A stretch of 51,166 nucleotides of DNA, taken from the NCBI GenBank assembly GCA_001797615.1, contig MGPV01000009.1, positions 1 through 51,166 of the forward strand, given 5' to 3'. This stretch comes from Deltaproteobacteria bacterium GWC2_65_14 (GTDB lineage: Bacteria; Desulfobacterota; Deferrimicrobia; Deferrimicrobiales; Deferrimicrobiaceae). This document shows, one piece after another, positions 39,979 to 48,318 of this stretch; position 1 is the stretch's first letter, and each line of letters opens with the position of its first letter. The position numbers and the translations under genes are program-made. The notes under the pieces are model-generated. The model searched no databases, was not told the DNA's origin, and worked only from the letters and a program-made list of their open reading frames with translations.

Positions 39979-41208
39979 ATGGAAACGGACCTGGGGCCGG
40001 TGATCGTCGGGCTGGATGTCGGCTCGAGCAAGGTGGCGACGGTGGTCGGGAGGAAGGGGCCCGAAGGGGTCGAGATCCTCGGCGTGGGGACCTGCCCGAC
40101 GGAGGGGATGCGCAAGGGATCCGTCGTGAACGTGGACGCCACGGTGAAGTCGATCGAGCAGAGCGTGGCCGAGGCGGAGAAGATGACCGGGATCTCGCTG
40201 ACCTCCGTCCTGGTGGGGGTTTCCGGTCCGCTGATCAAGTCCTTCAACAGCCACGCCGCGGTGTCGGTGAAAAACGAGCGGGAGGTCTCCGAGACCGACA
40301 TCGCGCGGGTGCTCGAGCTGGCCAAGGAGGTGGAGCTGCCGAAGGACCGGGAGGTCCTGCACGTGCTGAACCAGGAGTTCATCGTGGACGACGTCGGGGG
40401 GATCAAGGACCCCCGCGGGATGAGCGGGATCCGCCTCGATGCCCGGGTCCATGTCGTGACCGACGACCTCCCGAGCACGAGGAACCTGGCCCGGTGCGTG
40501 GAGAAGGCGGAGCTGGAGGTGGTCGACATCGTGCTGTGCCCGCTCGCCTCCGCGGAGGCCGTGCTGACGCCGGAGGAGCGGGAGGTCGGGGTCGCCCTGC
40601 TCGACTTCGGAAGCGGGACGGTCGACATGGCGATTTTCTACGACGGGGCGCTCCGGCACACCTTCGTGCTGCCGCTGGGCGGATCGAACATCACCTCCGA
40701 CGTGGCGGTGGGCCTTCGGATCCCGGCGGCGGACGCGGAAAAGCTGAAGATCGCCTCGGGGTGCGCCGCGATCCAGAAGGTCCGGCGGGACGACCTCGTG
40801 GAGCTCCCGGGGGTCGGGGGGCGCCAGCCGCGGCCGATCCGCCGCCAGTACCTGGCCGAGATCATCGAGCCGCGCGCGGAGGAAATCTTCACCCTGCTCC
40901 GGAAGGAGATCCTCCGTTCGGGGTGCGAGGAGATGCTGGGGGCAGGGATCGTCCTGACCGGAGGAAGTTCCCGCCTGGACGGGCTCTCCGAGCTCGGGGA
41001 GCGGGTCTTCCATCTCCCGGTCCGCCGGGGAGCCCCGATCGGGGTCGGGGGGATGGTGGAGCTGGTGGGCACCCCCGATCTCGCCACGGGGGTGGGGCTT
41101 CTCCTCTACGGGGCGAGACTGGCCGGGAGCGGGGGGCGGAGGGGAGCGGAGGAGGCGGAGGAGGGGTTCCTCGGCCACCTGAAGCGGCTGATGACGGAGT
41201 ATTTCTAA
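39979..41208 (+). CDS. ftsA: Cell division protein FtsA
   Basis: Actin-like ATPase that tethers FtsZ to the membrane. 409 aa. Phosphate loop GLDVGSSK near the N-terminus; second motif LLDFGSGTVDMA; the adenosine motif VLTGGSSRLDG. The C-terminus ends in an amphipathic helix (GFLGHLKRLMTEYF), the expected membrane-targeting sequence, after a Gly/Arg-rich linker. Confidence 0.97.
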   Translation: METDLGPVIVGLDVGSSKVATVVGRKGPEGVEILGVGTCPTEGMRKGSVVNVDATVKSIEQSVAEAEKMTGISLTSVLVGVSGPLIKSFNSHAAVSVKNEREVSETDIARVLELAKEVELPKDREVLHVLNQEFIVDDVGGIKDPRGMSGIRLDARVHVVTDDLPSTRNLARCVEKAELEVVDIVLCPLASAEAVLTPEEREVGVALLDFGSGTVDMAIFYDGALRHTFVLPLGGSNITSDVAVGLRIPAADAEKLKIASGCAAIQKVRRDDLVELPGVGGRQPRPIRRQYLAEIIEPRAEEIFTLLRKEILRSGCEEMLGAGIVLTGGSSRLDGLSELGERVFHLPVRRGAPIGVGGMVELVGTPDLATGVGLLLYGARLAGSGGRRGAEEAEEGFLGHLKRLMTEYF

Positions 41209-41235
41209 CCATCCGGAAGGGATAAGGAGGACGGC

Positions 41236-42396
41236 ATGTTCACGATTGTCGAGGAGAACCGGTGCAACGCGGTCATCAAGGTGTTCGGCATGGGAGGCGG
41301 GGGAGGAAACGCGATCAACACGATGATCGAGGAGGGGCTGAAAGGGGTGGAGTTCATCGCCGCGAACACGGACGCCCAGGCCCTCTCGAAGAACCTCGCG
41401 CCGCTGAAGATCCAGCTCGGCGCGAAGCTGACCAAGGGGCTCGGCGCCGGCGCCAATCCCGACATCGGGCGACAGGCCGCCCTGGAGGACAGCGAGGTGC
41501 TGCGGGAGGCGCTCTTCGGCGCCGACATGGTATTTCTGACGGCCGGGCTCGGGGGCGGTACCGGGACCGGCGGCGCTCCCGTCCTGGCGGAGGTGGCCCG
41601 GGAGGTCGGCGCCCTGACCGTCGCGGTGGTCACCCGTCCCTTCTCCTTCGAGGGGGCGACGAGGCGCCGCCAGGCGGAGAAGGGGCTGAAGGAGCTTCGA
41701 TCCATCGTGGACACCCTCATCGTGGTCCCCAACGAGAAGCTGCTCCTGATCGCGGGGAAGGAGATGCGCTTCGTGGAGGCGTTCCGGAAGGTGGACGAGG
41801 TGCTCTACCAGGCGGTCCGCGGGATCTCCGAGCTGGTGACGAACCCCGGCTACATCAACCTCGACTTCGCGGACGTGAAGACGATCATGTCCGCCTCCGG
41901 GGTGGCGCTGATGGGGACCGGGTCCGCCTCCGGGCAGAACCGGGCGGTGGCGGCCGCGGAAAAGGCGATCTCCAGCCCGCTCCTGGAGGATGTCTCCATC
42001 CGGGGCGCTCGCGGGGTCCTCATCAACATCACGGCGGGGCCTTCCCTCTGCCTGAGCGAGATCAACGAGGCGGCGAGCCTCGTCCAGGAGGAAGCGGACG
42101 AGGAGGCGAACATCATCTTCGGCACCGTCATCGACGAGACGATGGGCGACGAGCTGAAGGTGACCGTCATCGCCACCGGCTTCGAGTCGGGGGTGACCGA
42201 GACGATCTGGAAGGCGCCGCGACGCACCATCAAGCTCATCGGGAGGGAAGACCTGGAGAAGCCGACCTTCCTCCGGGCCGCGCAGGCGCGGGAACCGGAG
42301 AGGGTCGAACATCTTCCGCTGATCGACAAGGAACCCGAGGAGGAGAAGCCGGAGGAGTTCGAGATCCCGACCTTCCTCCGCCGCCGATCCGAGTAG
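41236..42396 (+). CDS. ftsZ: Cell division protein FtsZ
   Basis: Tubulin-like GTPase forming the division ring. 386 aa. GTP-binding GGGTGTG at 106-112 and the synergy-loop motif NPDIG region are present. The C-terminal conserved peptide IPTFLR, which binds FtsA and other partners, is at 377-382; a second near-copy, KPTFLR, occurs at 342-347. AAGGAGG precedes the ATG, the best ribosome binding site of the cluster, consistent with high expression. Last gene of the dcw cluster. Confidence 0.98.
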   Translation: MFTIVEENRCNAVIKVFGMGGGGGNAINTMIEEGLKGVEFIAANTDAQALSKNLAPLKIQLGAKLTKGLGAGANPDIGRQAALEDSEVLREALFGADMVFLTAGLGGGTGTGGAPVLAEVAREVGALTVAVVTRPFSFEGATRRRQAEKGLKELRSIVDTLIVVPNEKLLLIAGKEMRFVEAFRKVDEVLYQAVRGISELVTNPGYINLDFADVKTIMSASGVALMGTGSASGQNRAVAAAEKAISSPLLEDVSIRGARGVLINITAGPSLCLSEINEAASLVQEEADEEANIIFGTVIDETMGDELKVTVIATGFESGVTETIWKAPRRTIKLIGREDLEKPTFLRAAQAREPERVEHLPLIDKEPEEEKPEEFEIPTFLRRRSE

Positions 42397-44130
42397 ATGG
42401 CGCGGCGTCCCCGGCGGCGGGAGTCAATCCTGTCCCGCGAAGTCGGGGCGGTCCGCAAGGAGTGGGGGGGGAAGCTTCGGGTCGCCCTGGTCTACCCGAA
42501 CCGGTACGAGACGGGGATGTCGAACCTGGGCTTCCTCACCGTCCACGCCCGGGTCAACGCGCGGCCGGACGCCCTCTGCGAGCGCGCCTTCCTCTCCGTT
42601 CCGGGGGAGGGAGCCCGTCCGTCCCACCGGGGAAGTGCCGGAAAACCGGCCCCCGTCGTCACGGTGGAGAGCGGCCGCCCCCTTTCCGAGTTCGACATCG
42701 TTGCCGTTTCCCTTTCCTTCGAGAACGACCTGCTCCACCTTCCTCCCATCCTCGCCTCGGGGGGCGTGTCCCCCTTCCGGGAGGAGAGAAGTTCCGGGGC
42801 GGAAGCCGGGTTTCCGCGAAGCCGTGCGGTCCCGCTGGTCCTCATGGGGGGATTCGCCGCCTCCCTCTCCCCGGAGCCGGCCGGGACGCTGGCGGACGCG
42901 GTAGTGGTCGGCGACGGGGAGCGGGCGCTCGACGCGGTGCTCGACCTGGGGACGCCCCGCCCCGTCGAACCGGGGTACCTGCGGGAGCTGTCCGCGATCC
43001 CCGGCGTGTATGTCCCCGGCGGCTACCTTCCCGAGTACTCCGCTCCGCGGGAGGGGGACCCGCCCGGCGTGCGGCGCCTTTGCGCCCTTCGTCCCCGGCC
43101 GGGGTTCCCTCCCCGCGTCCGGCGGGAAACCCTTTCCCCGGCGGAGTATCCTCAGCTTCCGGTGGTGCTCTCCGAAGAGGCCGAGCTGGGACGGATGGCG
43201 CTGGTGGAGACCTCCCGCGGTTGTCCGCAGATGTGCGGGTTCTGCGCGGCGTCCCACGCCTGTCCCGGCTTCCGGGAAGTTCCCCCGGACCGGTTCCGCG
43301 CCGCGGTCGACGCGGCCTGGCCGCACCGCAGGACGATCGGCTTCGTCGGGGCCGCGGTGCTCGACTGGGCCCCGTTCCGCGAGATCGCCCGCGAGATCCT
43401 CGCCCGGGGAGGCGCCGTGTCGCCCGCCTCGGTCCGGGCGGAGCTGGTGGACGAGGAGATCGCCGAAATCCTCGGGCGAAGCGGCCACCGGACCGTCGCC
43501 CTGGCTCCGGAGTGCGGAAGCCAGGAACGGCGGCGCAGGATCGGCAAGCGGGTCGACGACGACCGGTTCCTTTCCGCGGCGCGCGTCCTCGCCCGGGCGG
43601 GGATCGTCTCCTTCAAGCTCTATTTTCTGACCGGGGTTCCCGGCGCGGAGCGGGAGGAGGAGGTGGAGGGGACAATCCGATTCCTGAAACGCTTCCGGGA
43701 GACGGTTCTCGAGGAGGGGCGGGCGATCGGAAGGATGGGAACGGTGACCGCCGTCCTGTCCCCGTTCGTCCCCAAGCCCTTCACCCCGCTCCAGTGGGCG
43801 CCGATGGCGCGGCAGGAGGAGCTGTCCGCCAGGCACGAGGCGATCGCGTCCGCCGTCCGTCCGGTGGCCAATCTCCGGGTCTCCGCCGAGCCGCCCCGGT
43901 CCGCCGTGCTCCAGGGATACCTCGGGCTCTCCGACCGCCGGGTCGCGGGGGCGCTCCGGAAAAGCGGTTCGGGGAGGCTGCGCCTTTCCGACCGGGGGTT
44001 CTCCCCGCCCGTTTCCTGGGTGGTCTTCCGGGAGAAGGAGGCGGACGAATACCTTCCCTGGGATGTCGTCGAGGGAGGGCTTCCGAAAGAGGCGTTGCGG
44101 ACCCGCTACCGGGCCGTCATTCGGAGGTGA
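42397..44130 (+). CDS. Radical SAM protein with N-terminal B12-binding-like domain, function unknown
   Basis: 577 aa, starting directly after the ftsZ stop codon. The radical SAM 4Fe-4S motif CxxxCxxC is Cys276, Cys280, Cys283 (SRGCPQMCGFC). The N-terminal half (about 25-185) looks like the cobalamin-binding-type fold common in this superfamily (ALVYPNRYETGMSNLGF, then MGGFAASLSPEP and VVGDGE), though no DxHxxG motif is evident. The C-terminal third contains VTAVLSPFVPKPFTPLQW, as in YgiQ/TIGR-type unclassified radical SAM proteins. Substrate unknown. Its 3' end overlaps the convergent yjbQ by 14 bases. I recall a radical SAM gene after ftsZ in Geobacter. Confidence 0.88.
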   Translation: MARRPRRRESILSREVGAVRKEWGGKLRVALVYPNRYETGMSNLGFLTVHARVNARPDALCERAFLSVPGEGARPSHRGSAGKPAPVVTVESGRPLSEFDIVAVSLSFENDLLHLPPILASGGVSPFREERSSGAEAGFPRSRAVPLVLMGGFAASLSPEPAGTLADAVVVGDGERALDAVLDLGTPRPVEPGYLRELSAIPGVYVPGGYLPEYSAPREGDPPGVRRLCALRPRPGFPPRVRRETLSPAEYPQLPVVLSEEAELGRMALVETSRGCPQMCGFCAASHACPGFREVPPDRFRAAVDAAWPHRRTIGFVGAAVLDWAPFREIAREILARGGAVSPASVRAELVDEEIAEILGRSGHRTVALAPECGSQERRRRIGKRVDDDRFLSAARVLARAGIVSFKLYFLTGVPGAEREEEVEGTIRFLKRFRETVLEEGRAIGRMGTVTAVLSPFVPKPFTPLQWAPMARQEELSARHEAIASAVRPVANLRVSAEPPRSAVLQGYLGLSDRRVAGALRKSGSGRLRLSDRGFSPPVSWVVFREKEADEYLPWDVVEGGLPKEALRTRYRAVIRR

Positions 44131-44518
44131 CCCGGAAGAGGATGTTGCGCGTTCTCGGTCCGTCGAACTCGCACAGGTAGACCGATTGCCAGGTCCCGAG
44201 CACCAGCTGGCCGGACTCGACGAAGACGAACACGGAGGAGCCGACGATGCTGGCCTTCGCGTGGGCGTGGGCGTTTCCCTCGGTGTGCAGGTATTTCCCC
44301 TTCGAGGGGACGACCGACTCGAGTATGTTGAGGAGGTCCTGCTTCACGTTCGGATCGGTGTTCTCGTTGATCGTGACCGCCGCCGTGGTGTGGGGGACGA
44401 AGATCGTGCAGGTACCCCGCGTAACGCCGCTCTCCCGGACCACGAGGCGGGTGGTCTGGGTGATGTCGATCATCTGCTGGGGACTTTCGGTCCGGACCGT
44501 GACGCTCTTCAGATTCAT
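44117..44518 (-). CDS. yjbQ: YjbQ/UPF0047 family protein
   Basis: 133 aa, the usual family length. Conserved blocks are visible: TIFVPHTTAAVTINEN, the histidine-rich GNAHAHAKASIVG, and the terminal GTWQSVYLCEFDGPR. Weak thiamine-phosphate synthase activity was reported for relatives; the true role is unclear. Start chosen at MNLKSVTVRT; two upstream ATGs are in frame. On the opposite strand to its neighbours: convergent with the radical SAM gene and divergent from maf. A TTGACC at 44570-44575 (minus strand) could serve as a -35, but the -10 is poor. Confidence 0.92.
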   Translation of the reverse strand: MNLKSVTVRTESPQQMIDITQTTRLVVRESGVTRGTCTIFVPHTTAAVTINENTDPNVKQDLLNILESVVPSKGKYLHTEGNAHAHAKASIVGSSVFVFVESGQLVLGTWQSVYLCEFDGPRTRNILFRVTSE

Positions 44519-44579
44519 CCTCCCCCCGGGGAACATGTTTTTCATCTTGTAACACAGGAACTTTGCGAGGGTCAAGGAA

Positions 44580-45233
44580 ATGGGATCCCGTTATAATGAG
44601 AGTCCGGAGGGAGCGCCTCCCGGGCTGATCCTGGCCTCTTCCTCTCCCCGGCGGCGGGAGCTGATGCGCGTCATCGGCGTGCCGTTCCGCGTGGTGCCGT
44701 CCCGCGTCGAGGAAACGTCCCACGCGGGGGAGCCGTTCCGGAACTTCGTCCGGAGGGCCGCGCGGGAGAAGGGAGAGGAGGTGGCCTCCCGGTACCCGGA
44801 GGCGTTCGTGCTCGCCGCGGACACGGTCGTCGTGGTCGGAAACCGGATGCTGGGCAAGCCGGAGGACCGGGCGGACGGAGCCCGGATGCTCCGGCTCCTC
44901 CAGGGAAGGGAGCACAGGGTTCACACCGCGGTCTGCCTCCTCCGGCGGTCCACGGGATACGCCGACGAGGCGGTCGAGACGACGCGGGTCGCCTTCCGAT
45001 CCCTCACCGGGCAGGAGATCCGGGCCTACCTCCGGACGGGGGAGAGCGACGACAAGGCGGGGGCCTACGCGGCGCAGGGGAGAGGAAACCTGCTGATCGA
45101 GAGGATTTCCGGGTCCTACACGAACGTCGTGGGGCTTCCGATGACGCGCGTCCTGGAAATGCTCCAGAGGACCGGCATGCTCGCCGTGTCCCGGGAAGGG
45201 ACGAAATGGTACCGGCGCGAGGGGTGCCGATGA
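44580..45233 (+). CDS. maf: Maf-family nucleoside triphosphate pyrophosphatase
   Basis: Hydrolyses non-canonical or pyrimidine nucleoside triphosphates. 217 aa. The hallmark LILASSSPRR lies at residues 16-25 and the catalytic AADTVVVV further on. The ATG start gives a 15-residue extension before the usual N-terminus. A perfect TATAAT at 44592-44597 and a GGAGGGAG followed by CTG at 44625 (exactly before LILASSS) suggest an alternative, non-standard start. Overlaps yggS by ATGA. Confidence 0.93.
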   Translation: MGSRYNESPEGAPPGLILASSSPRRRELMRVIGVPFRVVPSRVEETSHAGEPFRNFVRRAAREKGEEVASRYPEAFVLAADTVVVVGNRMLGKPEDRADGARMLRLLQGREHRVHTAVCLLRRSTGYADEAVETTRVAFRSLTGQEIRAYLRTGESDDKAGAYAAQGRGNLLIERISGSYTNVVGLPMTRVLEMLQRTGMLAVSREGTKWYRREGCR

Positions 45234-45937
45234 CGCGCCCGGAAAATGTGCAGGACCGGGTCCTCCGCGTGCGCGAGCGGATCGAGAGGGCCGCCGGCAG
45301 GGCCGGGCGTTCCGCCAGGGAGATCCGCCTGGTCGCGGTGGGGAAGACGCACCCCCCGGACCGCATCGGGGAGGCCGCCGCGGCCGGAGTGACCTCCTTC
45401 GGGGAGAACTACGTCCAGGAGGCGGAGGGGAAGATCCGCGCCTACCCCGGGCTGGAATGGCACATGGTCGGGAAGCTCCAGGGGAACAAGGTGAAGAAGG
45501 CGGTGTCGCTCTTCTCGTGGGTCCAGACGGTCGACTCCTCCCGCCTTCTCTCGGAGATCTCCCGGCGGTGCGTGGAGGCGGGAACCGGGATGCCGGTCCT
45601 GCTGGAGGTCAACCTGGCGGAGGAGTCGAGCAAGGCGGGGATCTCTCCGGGAGAGCTTCCGGAGCTGGTGGAGGCGGCCGAGGCGCTTGCCGGAGTGCGG
45701 CTTGCGGGGCTGATGGCCATTCCCCCGGTCTTCGAGAGCCCGGAGGAGAGCCGCCCCTGGTTCGCTCGCCTCCGGAAGCTTCTGGAGGACTGCGCGGGGC
45801 GGAGCACGGCGGGAAAAGGGATGCGGGAGCTTTCGATGGGGATGTCCCACGATTTCGAGGTGGCGGTCGAGGAGGGCGCGACGATGGTGCGGATCGGCAC
45901 GGCCATCTTCGGGAGCCGCCCGGGGAGGCGGGGATGA
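45230..45937 (+). CDS. yggS: YggS-family PLP homeostasis protein
   Basis: Pyridoxal-phosphate-binding protein without known enzyme activity that controls PLP and amino acid pools. 235 aa, alanine racemase-like barrel. The PLP lysine is Lys39 (VAVGKTHP), and the HMVGKLQGNK and MGMSHDFEVA motifs are present. Coupled by ATGA to both maf and proC; the yggS-proC-yggT arrangement is conserved in many bacteria. Confidence 0.95.
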   Translation: MTRPENVQDRVLRVRERIERAAGRAGRSAREIRLVAVGKTHPPDRIGEAAAAGVTSFGENYVQEAEGKIRAYPGLEWHMVGKLQGNKVKKAVSLFSWVQTVDSSRLLSEISRRCVEAGTGMPVLLEVNLAEESSKAGISPGELPELVEAAEALAGVRLAGLMAIPPVFESPEESRPWFARLRKLLEDCAGRSTAGKGMRELSMGMSHDFEVAVEEGATMVRIGTAIFGSRPGRRG

Positions 45938-46740
45938 AGGGAATCGGGTTCATCGGAGCCGGAAACATGGGGGAGGCGTTGATCCGGGGAATCCTGGCGG
46001 CCAAGCTGCTCCCCCCGAAGGAGCTGGTCGTCATGGACCTGCGCGCAACGCGCTGCGAGGAGATGCGGGAACGGTTCGGCGTCTCTGTGGCGAAGGATCC
46101 GGCGGGGCTGATCCGGCGCTGCGGGACGGTCGTCGTCGCGGTCAAGCCGCAAGGGGTGGCGGGGCTCCTGCGCTCCCTCTCGCCGACGGACGCCCGGGGA
46201 AGGCTCTTCGTCTCGATCGCCGCGGGGATCCCGGTCCGGGTCTTCCTCGACGCCCTCGGGGAGAAGGCCGCCGTGGTTCGGGCGATGCCGAACACGCCGG
46301 CGCAGGTGATGCGGGGCAGCACGGGGCTCTTTTATTCCCCCGCGGTGACGAAGGTGCAGAAGGCGCGGGCGCAGAAGATCTTCGCCTCGGTGGGGACGGC
46401 GGTGGAGTTCCCCCGCGAGGAGCTGCTCGACGCGGTCACGGCGCTTTCGGGATCGGGCCCCGCCTACGTCTTCCTCTTCATCGAGGCGCTGGCAGACGGC
46501 GCGGTCCGCGCGGGAATGCCCCGGGAGGAGGCGGTCCTGCTGGCGGCCTCCACCGTGGAGGGGGCGGCCCGGATGGTTCTTACGACCGGGACGCACCCCG
46601 GGGCCCTCAAGGACATGGTCACGTCGCCGGGGGGCACCACGGCGGCGGGGCTCGCGGCCCTGGAGGTCGGCGCCTTCCGGGGGACGGTGCTCGAAGCCGT
46701 CCATGCCGCCTGGAAGCGCTGCCGCGAACTTTCCGGCTGA
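45934..46740 (+). CDS. proC: Pyrroline-5-carboxylate reductase
   Basis: Last step of proline synthesis, reducing pyrroline-5-carboxylate with NAD(P)H. 268 aa. N-terminal Rossmann motif GFIGAGNMGE; the C-terminal dimer domain shows ALSGSGPAYVFLFIEAL and TSPGGTTAAGL, the family signature. Confidence 0.97.
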   Translation: MKGIGFIGAGNMGEALIRGILAAKLLPPKELVVMDLRATRCEEMRERFGVSVAKDPAGLIRRCGTVVVAVKPQGVAGLLRSLSPTDARGRLFVSIAAGIPVRVFLDALGEKAAVVRAMPNTPAQVMRGSTGLFYSPAVTKVQKARAQKIFASVGTAVEFPREELLDAVTALSGSGPAYVFLFIEALADGAVRAGMPREEAVLLAASTVEGAARMVLTTGTHPGALKDMVTSPGGTTAAGLAALEVGAFRGTVLEAVHAAWKRCRELSG

Positions 46741-46751
46741 GGAGGCAAACG

Positions 46752-47051
46752 ATGTTCGTCGCGAAGAACCTGCTCATGGCGGTGGCCAGGATCCTGGACA
46801 TCGCCCTTTCGGCCTACATGTGGATCCTGATCATCCGCGCCGTGCTCACCTGGGTGAGCCCGGATCCCTACAACCCGATCGTCCGGGCCCTCTATTCCAT
46901 CACCGAGCCGGTCCTCTCTTTCCTGCGGCGGAGATTTCCCCTGATGGCGGGGAGCATCGATTTCTCCCCGATGGTGGCGATCCTCGTCATCCTCTTCCTC
47001 CAGTACTTCCTGGTGAGGACCCTCTTCGATCTGGCGGCGCGCCTTTCGTGA
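46752..47051 (+). CDS. yggT: YggT-family small membrane protein
   Basis: 99 aa with two hydrophobic segments (about 10-35 and 72-92) separated by the conserved SPDPYNPIVRALYSITEPVL loop, a single YGGT repeat. Implicated in cell shape, division or osmotic tolerance in other bacteria; mechanism unknown. GGAGGCAAACG precedes the ATG. Confidence 0.93.
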   Translation: MFVAKNLLMAVARILDIALSAYMWILIIRAVLTWVSPDPYNPIVRALYSITEPVLSFLRRRFPLMAGSIDFSPMVAILVILFLQYFLVRTLFDLAARLS

Positions 47052-47371
47052 GAACTCCCCGGGGCAGGGAGGGCGAAAGGGGCGGGGTTTTCGCCGTCGT
47101 CGCCGTCCATGTCCTTCCCCGGGCGTCTCGGGAGGAGGTGGCGGGCTTCTCCGGGGAAGCCGTCCGGATCCGGTTGACGGCCCCCCCCGTCGAGAACCGG
47201 GCGAACGAGGCGCTCCAGCGGTTCCTGGCCGGGGCGCTCGATATTCCCCGCCGGAGCCTCGGGATCGTCGCGGGCGGGCTCGGCCGCAGGAAGCTGGTCC
47301 GGGTGGAGGGACTCACCCGGGAGGAGTGCCTCCGCCGCCTCGGCCTCACCCCCCCGCGGGATCGCGAATGA
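47048..47371 (+). CDS. yggU: YggU/DUF167 (UPF0235) family protein
   Basis: 107 aa small basic protein. The DUF167 core is clear: VLPRASREEVAGF, LTAPPVENRANEAL and VAGGLGRRKLVRV. Function unknown in the family. GTG start in a GTGA overlap with yggT; the first ~15 residues are poorly conserved. Overlaps the next gene by ATGA. Confidence 0.9.
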   Translation: MRTPRGREGERGGVFAVVAVHVLPRASREEVAGFSGEAVRIRLTAPPVENRANEALQRFLAGALDIPRRSLGIVAGGLGRRKLVRVEGLTREECLRRLGLTPPRDRE

Positions 47372-48318
47372 CGGAACCGATCCGGATCCTGATCAGTTCC
47401 TGCCTGCTCGGGGAGACGGTCCGGTACGACGGGGGGCACAAGCGGGACGGCTTCCTCGTGGATACGCTCGGGGAGTTCGTCGAGTGGGTCCCGGTCTGCC
47501 CCGAGGTCGACTGCGGGCTGCCGACCCCTCGAGAGGCGATGCGCCTGACGGGCGACCCTTCCTCCCCCCGGCTGGTCACGTCGAAGGGGGGGGTCGACCA
47601 CACCGACCGGATGATCCGGTGGGCCCGCGCCCGCCTTCGGGAACTCGAACCGCTGGAGCTTTGCGGCTACATCTGCAAGAAGGACTCCCCGAGCTCGGGA
47701 ATGACCCGCGTCAAGGTATACGGGGGATCGGACATTCCGGCCAGAACGGGGGCCGGGATCTTCACGAAGGCCTTCCTGGGGCATTTTCCCCTCATCCCGG
47801 TCGAGGAGGAGGGGCGCCTCCAGGACCCGGTCCTCCGGGAGATGTTCATCGAAAGGGTGTTCACCCTCAGGCGCTTCCGGGACCTCCTGGCGCGCGACAG
47901 GACCCGGGGAGGGCTCGTCGCGTTCCACACCGACCACAAGCTGCTCCTGTTGTCGCACGGGAGGAAGGGCTACACCGAGATGGGAAGGCTGGTCGCCCGC
48001 GCGAAGGAGCTGCCGACCGCCGAGCTGTTCGACCGGTACCGGAGGCTTCTCATGGAGGCGCTCTCCGCGAAGCCGACCCCGAAGAAATGCTCCGACGTCC
48101 TGTTCCACATGGTGGGCCATTTCCGGAAGATGCTCACCCGGGACGAGAAGGAGGAGCTGCTGGAGGTGGTGGAGCGGTACCGGGAGCGGCGGATCCCGCT
48201 GATCGTCCCGCTCACCCTCTTCCGCCACTATGTCCGGAAGTACCGGGTCGACTATCTCGCCCGGCAGGTCTTCCTCGATCCGCACCCGGCGGAGCTGATG
48301 CTCCGAAACCACGTGTAG
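47368..48318 (+). CDS. DUF523 (TudS-like) and DUF1722 two-domain protein
   Basis: 316 aa. The N-terminal half is DUF523 with conserved cysteines Cys12 (SSCLLG), Cys44, Cys49, Cys99 and Cys103. DUF523 members include TudS, a 2-thiouracil desulfidase using a [4Fe-4S] cluster held by three cysteines. The C-terminal half (about 185-316) is DUF1722, as in E. coli YbgA (FHTDHKLLLLSHGRKGY). The two-domain fusion is common in bacteria. A role in sulfur removal from thiolated nucleobases is an inference from the family. Tied by ATGA to yggU at the end of the maf-yggS-proC operon. Confidence 0.9.
   Translation: MTEPIRILISSCLLGETVRYDGGHKRDGFLVDTLGEFVEWVPVCPEVDCGLPTPREAMRLTGDPSSPRLVTSKGGVDHTDRMIRWARARLRELEPLELCGYICKKDSPSSGMTRVKVYGGSDIPARTGAGIFTKAFLGHFPLIPVEEEGRLQDPVLREMFIERVFTLRRFRDLLARDRTRGGLVAFHTDHKLLLLSHGRKGYTEMGRLVARAKELPTAELFDRYRRLLMEALSAKPTPKKCSDVLFHMVGHFRKMLTRDEKEELLEVVERYRERRIPLIVPLTLFRHYVRKYRVDYLARQVFLDPHPAELMLRNHV

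Noticed and set aside
38122-42312. 1396-codon open frame on the minus strand
   Set aside because: It lies antisense to murB-ddl-ftsQ-ftsA-ftsZ, is rich in Arg/Pro/Gly/His as expected of GC-rich shadow frames, and has no domain or ribosome binding site.
41262-44180. 972-codon plus-strand frame across ftsZ and the radical SAM gene
   Set aside because: Different frame from both real genes, repetitive Arg/Gly composition, no motif.
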